Part shown: positions 53,308 through 62,990 of the stretch, one piece after another | How the letters are laid out: every line of letters begins with the position of its first letter | Numbering within the stretch: the stretch's first letter is position 1 | Notes under the pieces: model-generated | Databases searched by the model: none | Seen by the model: the letters and a program-made list of their open reading frames with translations, nothing else | What the model was told of the DNA's origin: nothing | From: Kitasatospora cineracea | GTDB taxonomy: Bacteria > Actinomycetota > Actinomycetes > Streptomycetales > Streptomycetaceae | Reading direction: 5' to 3' | DNA: 64,000 bases | NCBI RefSeq assembly: GCF_003751605.1 | Contig: NZ_RJVJ01000002.1 | Location: 992,001 to 1,056,000 of the forward strand | Translations under genes and position numbers: made by a program

Positions 53308-54525
53308 ATGTCGTGGCCGCCGCCCTCGCCCCGGGTCCGGGAGCTGATCCGCCGCGGCGCCGGGATCGCCCTCGACCCGCCGCCCGGCTGGCTCGCCGAA
53401 CTCGACGCCGCCGTGCTGGCCGGCGAGGCCCGGCGGCAGATCGCCGCCGACCCGGTGCTGGCCGCCGGGACCCGCCGCACCAACCGCTCCAACCTGCTGT
53501 TCTGGGCCGCCTCCAACATCCGCGCCCCGGGCGAGCCCGTGCCCGCCAACGACACCGGGGCCCCGCTCGCCGTCGCCCGCGACCTGATCCGGCGCGGCCT
53601 CGACGAGTCCGCGCTGGACGCCTACCGGGTCGGCGAGAGCGTCGCGGTGCGGATGTGGACGCAGATCGCCTGCACCCTCACCGGCGACCCGGAGGAGCTG
53701 CGCGAACTCCTCGACGTCTCGCTGCGCTCCATCTCCGCCTTCGTCGACGACACCGTCAGCGCCATCTCCGCCCGGATGCGCGCCGAACGCGACGAACTCA
53801 CCCGCGGCACCCAGGCCGAACGCCGCGCCACCGTCGCCCTGCTGCTCGAAGGGGCGCCGATCACCCGGCAGCGCGCCGAGAGCCGCCTCGGCTACCGGCT
53901 GCAGCCCGCCCACACCGCCGCCGTCCTGTGGAGCGACTCCCCCGTCCCCGACCCGCGCCAGCTCGACCGCGCCGCCGACGCCCTCACCGAGGCCGCCGAC
54001 CAGCCCCGTCCGCTCAGCGTCGTCGCCGGCACCGCCACCCGCTGGCTCTGGGTGCACGGCCGCCCCGACGCCGACCGGCTGCGCGCCGCCCTCGACCGGC
54101 TCCCCGACGTCCGCCTCGCGGTCGGCCCCACCGCCCCGGGCCCCGACGGCTTCCGCCGCAGCCACCTCGACGCCCTGACCGCCCAGCAGCTGCTCACCCG
54201 CCTGCGCTCCCCCGCCCGCCTCGCCTTCCACCACGAAGTGGAACTCGTCGCCCTCCTCACCGCCGACCCCGACCGCGCCGCCCGCTTCGTCACCCGCACC
54301 CTCGGCGCCCTGGAGACCGCACCCCCCGAACTCACCGGCACCGTCCGGGTGTTCCTCGCCGAGCAGTGCAACGCCACCCGCGCCGCCGCCCGCCTCTTCA
54401 CCCACCGCAACACCCTGCTGCGCCGCCTCGCCCGCGCCGACCACCTCCTCCCCCGCCCCCTCGCCGAGCACCCCCTCGACGTCGCCGCCGCCCTCGAAGT
54501 CCTGCACTGGCGCGGCCGTCCCTGA
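53308..54525 (+). CDS. PucR/CdaR-type transcriptional regulator
   Basis: A 405-aa regulator. The N-terminal part carries helical segments and a GGDEF-like fold region typical of this family. The C-terminal HTH (PucR/HTH_30) reads TVRVFLAEQCNATRAAARLFTHRNTLLRRLARAD and ends shortly after HPLDVAAALEVLHW. An upstream ATG at 53245 would overlap the promoter. ATG 53308 is preferred because a good -35/-10 pair predicts transcription starting on it. It is divergent from the Baeyer-Villiger monooxygenase with a 128-bp shared region and is its most likely regulator. Confidence 0.85.
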   Translation: MSWPPPSPRVRELIRRGAGIALDPPPGWLAELDAAVLAGEARRQIAADPVLAAGTRRTNRSNLLFWAASNIRAPGEPVPANDTGAPLAVARDLIRRGLDESALDAYRVGESVAVRMWTQIACTLTGDPEELRELLDVSLRSISAFVDDTVSAISARMRAERDELTRGTQAERRATVALLLEGAPITRQRAESRLGYRLQPAHTAAVLWSDSPVPDPRQLDRAADALTEAADQPRPLSVVAGTATRWLWVHGRPDADRLRAALDRLPDVRLAVGPTAPGPDGFRRSHLDALTAQQLLTRLRSPARLAFHHEVELVALLTADPDRAARFVTRTLGALETAPPELTGTVRVFLAEQCNATRAAARLFTHRNTLLRRLARADHLLPRPLAEHPLDVAAALEVLHWRGRP

Positions 54526-54548
54526 CCCGGGGGCCGCGGACGGCCGGG

Positions 54549-55571
54549 TCAGGCGGATTCGCGGCAGACCAGCGTGGTGGGCAGCAGGGTCCGGGGGCCC
54601 GGGGGCGTGCGGTTCTCGATCAGGGCGAGGATGTGGCGGGCCATCGTCGAGCCCTGCTCCTCCACCGGCTGGCGGATCGTGCTGAGCGGGGGGTGGGTGT
54701 ACTGGGCGACCGGGTCGTCGTCGAAGCCGATGACGGCGACGTCGTCGGGCACCCGGCGGCCCGCCCGGCGCAGTGAGCGCAGGGCCCCGGCCGCCATCAG
54801 GTCGGAGGCGGCGAAGACCGCGTCGAGGTCGGGCCGGCGCCTGAGCAGCCTGGTCATGGCGCGCTCGCCGGACTCGAGGGAGAAGTCGCCGAGGTCGACG
54901 ACGGGTTCCAGGCCGGTGGCGGCCAGGGCCTCGGTGAAGCCGCGGAGCCGGTCCTGGCTGGCGGCCATGTCGCGCGGCCCGGCGATGGTGCCGATCCGCT
55001 GGCGGCCGGCCGCCAGCAGGTGGTGCACGGCGGCCTGCGCGCCGCCGTAGTTGTCGGTGTCCACGTACGGGGCCCCGTGCTCGGCCAGCGGGCGGCCGCA
55101 CAGCACGGTGGGCACCCGGGCCGTGTCCAGGACGGGCATCAGCGGGTCCGAGCCGTGCGAGGAGACCAGCAGCACCCCGTCGACCCCGCGCTGCACGAAG
55201 CGGGCCGCCGCCACGTACTCGCTGCGGTCCTGCACCGCGACGAACGCCAGCTGGTAGCCGGCCGGGGCGAGGGCCCGGGACGCGCCGTGCAGCAGGCGGG
55301 CGAAGAACGGGTCGGAGAAGAACCGCTGGCTGGACTCGGTGACGATCGCGGCGATCGACCCGCCGCCCGAGCGGTGCGCCCGGGGCGCCCGGCGGCGCAC
55401 GTAGCCGAGCTGCGCGATCGCCTCCTGGACCCGGCGGTTGGTCTCCTCGCTCACCCGGGCCGAGCCGGTGAGGACCCGGGACGCGGTGGCCGTCGAGACG
55501 CCGGCGCGCAGGGCCACGTCGGCGAGGGTGGGCGGCGGCGGGCTGCCGGCGGCATCGGCGGGTGCGGGCAC
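54549..55571 (-). CDS. LacI-family regulator without adjacent sugar genes
   Basis: A 340-aa LacI/GalR regulator. The HTH is PPTLADVALRAGVSTATASRVLTG (about residues 14-37), then SGGGSIAAIVTESSQRFFSDPFF and a complete ligand domain through FDDDPVAQYTHPPLSTIRQPVEEQG. GTG 55571 follows GGAGGA. It has its own promoter 165 bp upstream. None of the genes on either side encodes a transporter or hydrolase, so its target is not apparent. It lies next to the polyketide cluster and may mark that cluster's left boundary. Confidence 0.85.
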   Translation of the reverse strand: MPAPADAAGSPPPPTLADVALRAGVSTATASRVLTGSARVSEETNRRVQEAIAQLGYVRRRAPRAHRSGGGSIAAIVTESSQRFFSDPFFARLLHGASRALAPAGYQLAFVAVQDRSEYVAAARFVQRGVDGVLLVSSHGSDPLMPVLDTARVPTVLCGRPLAEHGAPYVDTDNYGGAQAAVHHLLAAGRQRIGTIAGPRDMAASQDRLRGFTEALAATGLEPVVDLGDFSLESGERAMTRLLRRRPDLDAVFAASDLMAAGALRSLRRAGRRVPDDVAVIGFDDDPVAQYTHPPLSTIRQPVEEQGSTMARHILALIENRTPPGPRTLLPTTLVCRESA

Positions 55572-55736
55572 GACTCCTCCACGGGGTACCGGGCGGCGGG
55601 AGCGGACGGGGGCGCCGGACGCGGCCGGGCGGCGAGGGCGGGCAGCGCGGCGGGGGCGGACCGGGGCCCGGCGGGGACGGCCCGGAGGCGCTGCGGGCGG
55701 TCGGGCCGGAGCGGCGGCCCGGCGGTCGTCCCACCC

Positions 55737-55765
55737 ATGATCCACAGCACCGGACGCACCGTCAA
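55737..55765 (-). promoter_or_regulatory. Promoter of the LacI gene at 54549-55571
   Basis: On the minus strand: TTGACG, exactly 17 nt, GATCAT. The leader would be about 160 nt. Confidence 0.5.
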
Positions 55766-55810
55766 TCCCGGCCCGGCCCGGCCCACTTGGCGCCGCGCCC
55801 CGGCGGCAGG

Positions 55811-56845
55811 TCACCGGTGGGCGCCGTCACCGCCGTCCGGCAGGAGCCGCGGCAGCCGGGCCGCCTCCTCCGTGAGCAGCGCCGCCGCCCGCTGCTCGCG
55901 CCGGCGCAGCTCGGCCAGGTCGCCGCGGATCCGGTCCGCCGTCAGCGCGGGCGCCCCGGCGTGGAAGGCGTTGATCCGGTCGGAGAGCGCGGTGGCCAGC
56001 TGCGCGACGTCCGCGTACGCGGCGCGGACCTGCCCGCCGTGCCGGGTGAGCGCCAGGAAGCGGCCGAACAGGGTGCGCGAACCCGCCAGCAGGGCGATGC
56101 TGTTGACGCCGGGCGCCCGGTACACGGCGTCGGCCGCCGCCCGTTCGGCGGCCAGGTTCTCGCCGATCAGGTCGTAGATCCGGAACCCGTCGCGGAACCG
56201 GGCCAGGAAGGCGCGGTAGGCGGACTCGAACCCGTCCAGGTCCGGTCCCGACCGGGGCACCACGGTGGAGCAGTCGACGAACCAGCGCTCCGGCTCCCGG
56301 GCGTACCCCTCGCGCAGCACGTCCCACCCCACCGTCAGCGGGACGTACTCGTGGTCGTCGGTGGTGTTGTCGAGCAGCAGCACCTCGCTGCCGCTCGCCC
56401 CGCCCACCAGGAACGAGTGCAGCAGCCGCCGTTCCTCCGCGACGGTGCCGACCCGCTCCATGAACTCCACCCAGTGCGGGAAGTGGTGCCGGGGCGCGTA
56501 GAACAGCACCGGCCGTCCCGCGGCGAGGAGTTCGGGCAGGCCGGCGGCGAAGCGGTCGACGTCCACCGTGCCGGCCGAGAGCAGGTCGAAGCCGAGCAGC
56601 CGCAGGTCGTCCTCGGTCACGTAGGGCGCCTCGAACGCCCAGCGGTCCCTCCCGCGCAGGTAGCAGTGGCGGTAGACGGCCGAGGTCGAGCCCAGCGCCC
56701 GGTACATCAGCAGGTCGGAGTGCGGGGTGCGGCCCGCGACGTGGGCCAGCAGCTGGGACTTCCGGCAGTGCAGGTGGTTGTTCGGGTCCTGCGTGCGGAT
56801 GCGGTCGGCATCCGGGATCCGGATCATCCGGTCGGTGAGCGCCAC
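55811..56845 (-). CDS. BtrH-like protein (possible acyl-ACP:amine acyltransferase)
   Basis: A 344-aa cytosolic protein. The N-terminal half resembles the butirosin BtrH family: NNHLHCRKSQLLAHVAG with a conserved Cys, RPVLFYAPRHHFPHWVEF with a His-rich strand, and LLLDNTTDDHEYVPL. These place Cys, His and Asp as in papain-like transferases. BtrH moves an aminoacyl chain from an ACP to an aminoglycoside, so an off-loading role on the neighbouring polyketide ACP is attractive but unproven. GTG 56845 has GAAGGA 6 nt upstream. It is divergent from the acyltransferase/PKS operon. The family match is by eye. Confidence 0.55.
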   Translation of the reverse strand: MALTDRMIRIPDADRIRTQDPNNHLHCRKSQLLAHVAGRTPHSDLLMYRALGSTSAVYRHCYLRGRDRWAFEAPYVTEDDLRLLGFDLLSAGTVDVDRFAAGLPELLAAGRPVLFYAPRHHFPHWVEFMERVGTVAEERRLLHSFLVGGASGSEVLLLDNTTDDHEYVPLTVGWDVLREGYAREPERWFVDCSTVVPRSGPDLDGFESAYRAFLARFRDGFRIYDLIGENLAAERAAADAVYRAPGVNSIALLAGSRTLFGRFLALTRHGGQVRAAYADVAQLATALSDRINAFHAGAPALTADRIRGDLAELRRREQRAAALLTEEAARLPRLLPDGGDGAHR

Positions 56846-57219
56846 CGTGGTTCCTTCCGTCGCGTGCGGTCGGGGCGGTCCTCCGTTCCAGCATCCGGCG
56901 GCGGTGGCGGACGAAGACGGGCGGCGGGAGGAGATCCTCGCCCCGGCGGCGGGCACCGTCAAGGCGCCCCCGGTCCGCCGCCGGCGGGGGCCCGGAATCC
57001 GCCGGGTCCGGGCCGCCCGGACCTGCGGCGGCGGCCCGGATGTAAATTTCACGGCCTTTTGACCCGCCGTCAGGCCCGGACGCATATTGCTGCCCGAGCG
57101 ACCGATCACGGCGTCAGCCCGTCGCGGGCGGGATTCCCGGCGGTCCGGCGGGCCGGTGCTGCGGGCACCGCTCCGGGCGGCGCGCCCCCCCATGACCGAC
57201 TACCGGTGAGGACGTACCT
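56846..57219. other. 374-bp divergent region between BtrH-like gene and PKS operon
   Basis: No gene seen. The centre (57040-57090) is AT-rich for this genome and carries the rightward promoter. Confidence 0.6.
57059..57088 (+). promoter_or_regulatory. Promoter of the acyltransferase-PKS-transporter operon
   Basis: TTGACC, 18 nt, CATATT. The leader to the first GTG is about 125 nt. Confidence 0.5.
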
Positions 57220-58326
57220 GTGCGGGTGTTACTCCATTTCGGCGGCCTGGGCGATCCCGAGGGCCCGCTGCTGGACCGGCTCCGCGCGCTGTTCCGGCAG
57301 CCGCAGAACGCCCGGTTCTTCGCCTCGGCCCTCGCGGGCGTCGAGGCGGCCTTCGAGATCGTGGGCCGCGCGGAGTGCGCCCGCTTCCTGCCCGGCGGGC
57401 TGCCGGTGCGCGACTGGCTGGCCGCCCCCGGCGACCCGCCGGTGCCCGCGGCGGCGCGCGGCTCGGTGGCCGAGGGCGTGCTGCTGCACCTCTACCAGCT
57501 GTGCGTGCTGCAGCCGGGTCCGGGCAGTCCGCTGGCCCCGGCGGGCGGCCTGCGCCCGGTGGGGGCGGTCGGGCACAGCCTGGGCAGCTACGCCGCGGTC
57601 TTCTCCGCCCTGCCCGTCACGGGCCGGCGCGGGTACGCGGAGGCCGCCGGACGCTCGGTCGCCCAGGTCACGGTGGCGCTGCTGCGCTGCCACCAGGTCG
57701 TCCCCGCGGCGCCCCGGCCGGACGGGGAACTGCTGCGCCGGCACGCCGCCCTCGGCCCGGGGGCGGGCGTCCCCGCGGCGATGGCCGCCGTGGTGGGCCC
57801 GCGGCGCCCGGTGCTGGAGGAGGCGGTCCGGCGCAGCGGCGACGGCCCGGGCGGCCGGGTTGGGATCGGCCTGGTCAACTCGCCCACCTTCCACGTCCTC
57901 ACCGGCGCCACCGAGGCGCTGATGCGGCTGCGGCTGGCCGAGGCCGAGCTCTTCGAGCGGCCCGGCGCCCGCTGGACCTACCTGGGCGCCACCGCCCCCT
58001 TCCACAGCCCGGCGCTGGACCCGGCCGTGGCGCTGATCGGCCACGACGTCGACCACCACTGGCAGCCCGTCAAGGGCGACGGCCTGACCATGCCGGTCTA
58101 CGGCACCGGCACCCCCGCCAACCTGCAGTTCTCGCCGCACGTCCTGTACGAGGTGGCCGAGCAGCAGATGTGCCGCCCCTTCGACTGGCCGGCCGTCGTC
58201 GACGCCGCGCTGGCGGAGCTGGACCCGGACCTGGTCCTCGACCTCGGCCCCGGCGTCTCGGCGGCCGCGCTGACCAGGTCGCGGCTGCGCGAGAGCGGCT
58301 CGGCCGCGCGGTTCGCCTCGGTCTGA
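57220..58326 (+). CDS. Stand-alone acyltransferase, SAT/FAS-like
   Basis: A 368-aa protein with a malonyl/acyl-transferase fold. The nucleophile elbow is GAVGHSLGSYAAVFSAL and a late His is in ATAPFHSPALD, where family members have the catalytic His. The block LINSPTFHVLTG-like (GLVNSPTFHVLTGATEAL) and the ending PDLVLDLGPG resemble starter-unit (SAT) or fungal-type FAS acyltransferases rather than FabD. It could load an unusual starter or act as a proofreading hydrolase for the AT-less PKS downstream. GTG start with GAGGA 7 nt upstream; first gene of the operon. Confidence 0.7.
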   Translation: MRVLLHFGGLGDPEGPLLDRLRALFRQPQNARFFASALAGVEAAFEIVGRAECARFLPGGLPVRDWLAAPGDPPVPAAARGSVAEGVLLHLYQLCVLQPGPGSPLAPAGGLRPVGAVGHSLGSYAAVFSALPVTGRRGYAEAAGRSVAQVTVALLRCHQVVPAAPRPDGELLRRHAALGPGAGVPAAMAAVVGPRRPVLEEAVRRSGDGPGGRVGIGLVNSPTFHVLTGATEALMRLRLAEAELFERPGARWTYLGATAPFHSPALDPAVALIGHDVDHHWQPVKGDGLTMPVYGTGTPANLQFSPHVLYEVAEQQMCRPFDWPAVVDAALAELDPDLVLDLGPGVSAAALTRSRLRESGSAARFASV

Positions 58327-58408
58327 CCGCCCGCCGCGCCCCGCGCCGCGGCGCAGCGCCGGACCCGCACCACCCCACGACCACACCCCACGACAGGGAG
58401 GGCGCGCC

Positions 58409-59254
58409 GTGCGCTGCCTCGTTTTCCCCGGCCAGGGCGTCCAACGCCCGGGCATGGGCGCCGAGTTGTTCGACCTGTTCCCGGAGGAGGTCGAGGCCGC
58501 CGACGCGGTGCTCGGCCACTCGGTCCGGGAGCTGTGCCTGCACGACCCCGAGGGGCGGCTGGGCGACACCCGCTACGCGCAGCCCGCCGTCTTCCTGGTC
58601 AACGCCCTCGACGCGCGGCGGCGCCTGGCCGAGGAGGGCGACGGCGCCGAGCCGGTCGGTTGCTACGCGGGCCACAGCCTGGGCGAGTACAACGCCCTGG
58701 TGGCGGCCGGCTGCCTGGGCCTGCTGGACGCCCTGCGCCTGGTGCGGGCCCGGGCCGAGGCCATGGCGACGGTGCGCGGCGGGGCGATGGCGGCCGTGGC
58801 GGGGATCGGCGGCGACCGGGTGGCGGCGGCGCTGCGGGAGGCCCGGGTGCGCAACGTCTACGTGGCCAACCGGAACTCCGACCGGCAGACCGTCGTCGCG
58901 GGCGGCCGGGACGAACTGGCCGGCGCCGCCGCCGTGCTGCGGGCCGCGGGGGCCCGGGCGGTGGTCCCGCTGCCGGTCAGCGGCCCCTTCCACACCCCGC
59001 TGATGGCGCCCGCCGCGCGGGCGTTCGCGGCCGCGCTGCGCGGGCAGGCGTTCGCGGCCCCCGCCGTGCCGGTGTTCTCCGGCGTCACGGCGGCGCCCTT
59101 CGAGCCGGACCGGGCCGCCGCGCTGCTCGCCGCGCAGATCACCGCCCCCGTGGAGTGGGTGCGCACCGTGCGGGCGCTGCGGGCCGCCGGGGTCACCCGG
59201 TTCGACGAGGCCAACGGCAGCACGCTCACCGCCCTGCTGCCCGCGATCGCCTGA
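58409..59254 (+). CDS. Trans-acting malonyl-CoA:ACP transacylase (FabD-like)
   Basis: A 281-aa stand-alone acyltransferase. LVFPGQGVQRPGMG opens the protein, the nucleophile Ser is in CYAGHSLGEYNALVAAG, and the catalytic His is in PVSGPFHTPLM. These are the standard trans-AT features. The residues after the second motif (GPFHTPLM, not YASH) favour malonyl over methylmalonyl. It lies just before a PKS that has no AT domain, so it most likely loads malonate onto that ACP. It begins with GTG behind AGGGAGG. Together with the preceding gene it gives the cluster two discrete ATs. Confidence 0.88.
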   Translation: MRCLVFPGQGVQRPGMGAELFDLFPEEVEAADAVLGHSVRELCLHDPEGRLGDTRYAQPAVFLVNALDARRRLAEEGDGAEPVGCYAGHSLGEYNALVAAGCLGLLDALRLVRARAEAMATVRGGAMAAVAGIGGDRVAAALREARVRNVYVANRNSDRQTVVAGGRDELAGAAAVLRAAGARAVVPLPVSGPFHTPLMAPAARAFAAALRGQAFAAPAVPVFSGVTAAPFEPDRAAALLAAQITAPVEWVRTVRALRAAGVTRFDEANGSTLTALLPAIA

Positions 59255-59336
59255 CCGCTCCGCGCCCGCCCCACCGCTCCGCACCCGCACGTCCCGGCCG
59301 GCCGCTGCCCGCCCGCCCGTCCCGAAGGAGAACGCC

Positions 59337-62300
59337 TTGAGCTCGGACATCGCCATCGTCGGCATCTCGGTGGAGGTGCCCGGAACCCGGGACGTCCACG
59401 GGTTCTGGGACCTCGTCGCCGAGGGGAGGAACCTCACCGGCCGCTTCCCCGAGCACCGGGCCCGGAGCATCGACGCCTACCTGCGGTACGTCTTCGGCAC
59501 CACCGTCCGCTCCCCCGCGGACGCCGGCATCGCCTACCGCGACGGCGCCTACCTGGAGCACCCGGAGTACTTCGACGCCGAGTTCTTCGGGATGACCCCG
59601 AAGCAGGCCGCGACCACCGAACCGCACCTGCGGCACGCGCTGCGCGCCATGTACCTGGCCTTCGAGGACGCCGGCTACCCGGCCGCCCGGCTGCGCGGCA
59701 GCCGGACCGGCGTGTTCGTCGGCTTCGCCGTCAACCCGGGCTCGGCCTACCTGGAGTACCTGTCCAAGATCGACCGGTCGCTGATCCAGCCGGCGCTCAC
59801 CGGGAACGTGCCCACCATGATGGCCAACCGGCTCTCGCACCTGCTGGACCTGCGCGGCCCCAGCATGGTGGTGGACAGCGCCTGCTCGGCCTCGCTGGTG
59901 GCCGTCCACCAGGCCAAGAACGCCCTGCTGCTGGGCGACTGCGACACCGCGGTGGTCGCCGGGGCGCGCATCGTCAGCGCGCCGATCGACCACCCGGACA
60001 CCCGGATCGGCATCGAGTCCTCCGACGGCCGCACCCGCACCCTGGACGAGCGCGCCGACGGCACCGGCTACGGCGAGGGCTCGGGCGCCGTCGTCCTCAA
60101 GCGCCTCGACCACGCCCTCGCCGACGGCGACCGGGTGTACGCCGTCATCAAGGGCAGCGCCGTCAACCACGACGGCACCGCCGGCGGCGTCACCACGCCC
60201 GACTCCGCCTCGCAGGCGGACCTCCTCCACGCGGCCTGGGCCGACGCCGGGGTCGACCCGCGCAGCATCGGGTACGTCGAACTGCACGGCACCGCAACGA
60301 AGTTGGGCGACCCTATCGAGATCGAGGGCCTGCGGCAGGCGTTCGCCCCGCACACCGCGGACCACCGGTTCTGCGCGGTGGGCACGGTCAAGGCCAACAT
60401 CGGGCACCTCTTCGAGGGCTCCGGCGTGCTGGGCCTGATCAAGGCGGCGCTGGTCCTGCGCCACCGCACGCTGCCGCCGCTGGCGGGCTTCGAACAGCCC
60501 AACTCCCGGATCGACTTCGACCACTCCCCGGTCCGGATCCCCACCCGGGCCGAACCGTGGAGCAGCGAGCACGGCCCGCTCCGCTGCGGCGTCAGCGCGT
60601 TCGGGCTCGGCGGCACCAACTGCCATGTGGTGCTGGAGGAGCACCCGGACCCGGCCCCCGCCCCCGCCGAAGTCCCCGCCCCCGCCGGCGCGCCCGCGCC
60701 GCAGCTGTTCACGCTCAGCGCGCACAGCGAGGAGTCGCTGCGGCTGCTGGTCGGCGCCTACGCGGACTGGTTCGCCCTGGGCCGGTTCGACGGGGTCCCC
60801 CTCGCCGGGCTGTGCGCCGCCGTCCGCCGCTCCCGCGCCACCCACCGCCACCGGCTGGCCCTGGTCGTCACCGGCCTCGACGAGCTGCGCGCCCGGCTGG
60901 AGGCGCTGGCCGCGAACCGGCTCGCGGACGCCGCGCCGTTCCACTCCAGCCACCCCGACTGGGAGTTCTGGGCACCCGCCCCCGGCACCGCGGCCGACCC
61001 GGACCTCGCCGCCCGGGCCGCCGCCTGGGCCGCCGGGGCCGACCTCGGACCCGACGACGCCCGCCCCGGCACCGGCCCGGCCCCGCGCCCGGTCGACCTG
61101 CCGCCCTACGAGTTCGACGAGCGCCGCGCCTGGATCGACTTCCCCGAGGACTGGCGGGAGGCCCTCGCCCTCGGCACCCCCGGCTCCGCCGGCCCCGCCA
61201 CCCACCAGGTCGTCTTCCGGCCCGCCGACGGCCCCGCCCCCGCCGCCGACCCCGGCGCCCGGGTGCTCGCCCTGGTCGACGGCTCCACCGGCGCCGAGGA
61301 GCTGCTCCGCGCCGCCGGCCTGACGGACGCCCAGCTCGTCCGCCTGCCCGCCGCGGCGGACACCGACGCCGACGCCTTCTACGAGGAACTGGCCGTCCAG
61401 GCCGTGGAGGAGGGCGTCACCCACCTCGTGCACGCCCTCGGCTTCGAGGCCGACCCGGCCCGGGACCTCGCCACCCTGGACGCCCGGCTGGAGAAGAACC
61501 TGCACGGCCTGTTCCGGCTCGCCAGGGCGCTGATCACCGAGGGCGCCGAACTCCACCTGGCCGTCCTCACCCGCACCGCCCTGGCCTCCCGCCGCGCGGA
61601 GCCCGGCGTCGTGGTGGAGAACTCCACCCTGACCGGCCTCGCCAAGAGCGTGAGCCGCGAGTACCCGTACCTCACCGTCTCGGTGGTCGACACCGACGGC
61701 GCCACGCCCGCCCGCACCGTCCTCGACGAGCTCCTCGGCGCCGAGCCCGCCGTCGTCGCGCTGCGCGGGGGCGCCCGCCTGCGCGAGACGTTCGCCGAAC
61801 TGCCGGAGGCCGAACTGGCCGACCGCGGCGAGTACCTCAAGCCCGGCGGCACCTACCTGGTCACCGGCGGCACGGCCGGCCTGGGCCTGGCCCTGTGCCG
61901 CGAGTTCGCGGCCCGCCGGCCCGGCATCAACCTGGTGCTGCTCAGCCGCTCCGGCGACCCCGGCCCGGACGACGACCCGGCCGGCGCCGACACGCCCGGG
62001 GCCCGGCTGCGGGCCGCCCTGCGGGAGCTGCGCGAGCTGGGCGCGGAGGTCCTGGTGCTGGCCGCCGACGCCGGCGACCCGGACGCCCTGGCGGCGGCCG
62101 TCGCCACCGTCCGGGAGCGCTTCGGCCGGATCGACGGGATCGTCCACGCGGCCGGCCTCCCCGGCGGGGAGGTGATCACCCAGCGCACCCGGGAGGACTT
62201 CGACGCGGTGGTCCGCCCCAAGGTGCACGGCGCGTTCGCGCTCGACCTGCTGACCCGCGACGACCGGCCCGACTTCGTCGTCCACTTCTCCTCCGTGGCG

Positions 62301-62990
62301 GCCGTGTTCCCCGCCATCGGGCAGGCCGACTACGCCGCCGCCAACCAGTTCCTGGACACCCTGGCGGAGTCCGAGACCGACCCGGACTGCCACGTCATCA
62401 CCTTCGACTGGGTGTCGTGGAAGGAGATCGGCATGGCCGTGCGCAGCCGCGCCAACGTCGACACCACCTTCAAGGCGCTGCCCACCGCGCTCGGCCTCTC
62501 GATCGCCGACGCCGGCCTGCGCTCCGGCCGGGCCCGGGTGTTCGGCGGCGAACTGCACTACGAGGGCGACTACGCCGACGCCCTGCCCGGCTACCACATC
62601 GCCCTCGACCCGCCGATCGCCGACAAGCTCCGGGAGGCGTCGCGCCGCCGCACCGCCCGCCGCGAGCAGGGCGCCGACCAGGCCCGCCGGGAGATCGCCG
62701 AACTGCCGGTCGAGCTCACCGGCCGCCTCGACGGCCGGTACACCGACACCGAGCTGACCATCGGCCGCTGCTGGGCCCACGTCTTCGGGTTCACCAGCAT
62801 CGACGTCGACGCCGACCTGTTCGACCTCGGCATCGACTCGATCACCGGGATGTCCCTGGTGGCCACCGTCACCTCGGTGCTGGGCGTCGAGATGCAGAGC
62901 AGCGACCTGCTGGTGGACCGCACGGTCGCCGCCCAGGCCAAGATCGTCGACGAGCGCCGCGCCGCCGGGCCCGACGGCCGCCGCGGATGA
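59337..62990 (+). CDS. AT-less type I polyketide synthase, KS-KR-ACP
   Basis: A 1217-aa single-module PKS. The KS (about residues 4-435) has Cys in DSACSASLVA and His in LHGTATKLGDP and VKANIGHLFEGSG. No AT follows; instead there is a linker ending at DLPPYEFDERRAWID. The KR follows (about 510-1040), with NADPH motif GGTAGLGLALC, Ser in HFSSVAAVFP and Tyr in GQADYAAANQFLD. The ACP (about 1130-1205) has Ser in LFDLGIDSITGMSL. No TE is present, so release needs another enzyme. It starts at TTG, since AAGGAG lies 6 nt upstream and no ATG or GTG fits. It is coupled to the MATE gene by ATGA. The layout is that of trans-AT PKS modules. Confidence 0.87.
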   Translation: MSSDIAIVGISVEVPGTRDVHGFWDLVAEGRNLTGRFPEHRARSIDAYLRYVFGTTVRSPADAGIAYRDGAYLEHPEYFDAEFFGMTPKQAATTEPHLRHALRAMYLAFEDAGYPAARLRGSRTGVFVGFAVNPGSAYLEYLSKIDRSLIQPALTGNVPTMMANRLSHLLDLRGPSMVVDSACSASLVAVHQAKNALLLGDCDTAVVAGARIVSAPIDHPDTRIGIESSDGRTRTLDERADGTGYGEGSGAVVLKRLDHALADGDRVYAVIKGSAVNHDGTAGGVTTPDSASQADLLHAAWADAGVDPRSIGYVELHGTATKLGDPIEIEGLRQAFAPHTADHRFCAVGTVKANIGHLFEGSGVLGLIKAALVLRHRTLPPLAGFEQPNSRIDFDHSPVRIPTRAEPWSSEHGPLRCGVSAFGLGGTNCHVVLEEHPDPAPAPAEVPAPAGAPAPQLFTLSAHSEESLRLLVGAYADWFALGRFDGVPLAGLCAAVRRSRATHRHRLALVVTGLDELRARLEALAANRLADAAPFHSSHPDWEFWAPAPGTAADPDLAARAAAWAAGADLGPDDARPGTGPAPRPVDLPPYEFDERRAWIDFPEDWREALALGTPGSAGPATHQVVFRPADGPAPAADPGARVLALVDGSTGAEELLRAAGLTDAQLVRLPAAADTDADAFYEELAVQAVEEGVTHLVHALGFEADPARDLATLDARLEKNLHGLFRLARALITEGAELHLAVLTRTALASRRAEPGVVVENSTLTGLAKSVSREYPYLTVSVVDTDGATPARTVLDELLGAEPAVVALRGGARLRETFAELPEAELADRGEYLKPGGTYLVTGGTAGLGLALCREFAARRPGINLVLLSRSGDPGPDDDPAGADTPGARLRAALRELRELGAEVLVLAADAGDPDALAAAVATVRERFGRIDGIVHAAGLPGGEVITQRTREDFDAVVRPKVHGAFALDLLTRDDRPDFVVHFSSVAAVFPAIGQADYAAANQFLDTLAESETDPDCHVITFDWVSWKEIGMAVRSRANVDTTFKALPTALGLSIADAGLRSGRARVFGGELHYEGDYADALPGYHIALDPPIADKLREASRRRTARREQGADQARREIAELPVELTGRLDGRYTDTELTIGRCWAHVFGFTSIDVDADLFDLGIDSITGMSLVATVTSVLGVEMQSSDLLVDRTVAAQAKIVDERRAAGPDGRRG

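Noticed and set aside
59226..62780. A 1184-codon open frame on the minus strand opposite the PKS
   Set aside because: Its Gly/Ala/Val/Arg-rich composition is the antisense shadow of a high-GC gene. The plus-strand protein has complete KS, KR and ACP motifs.
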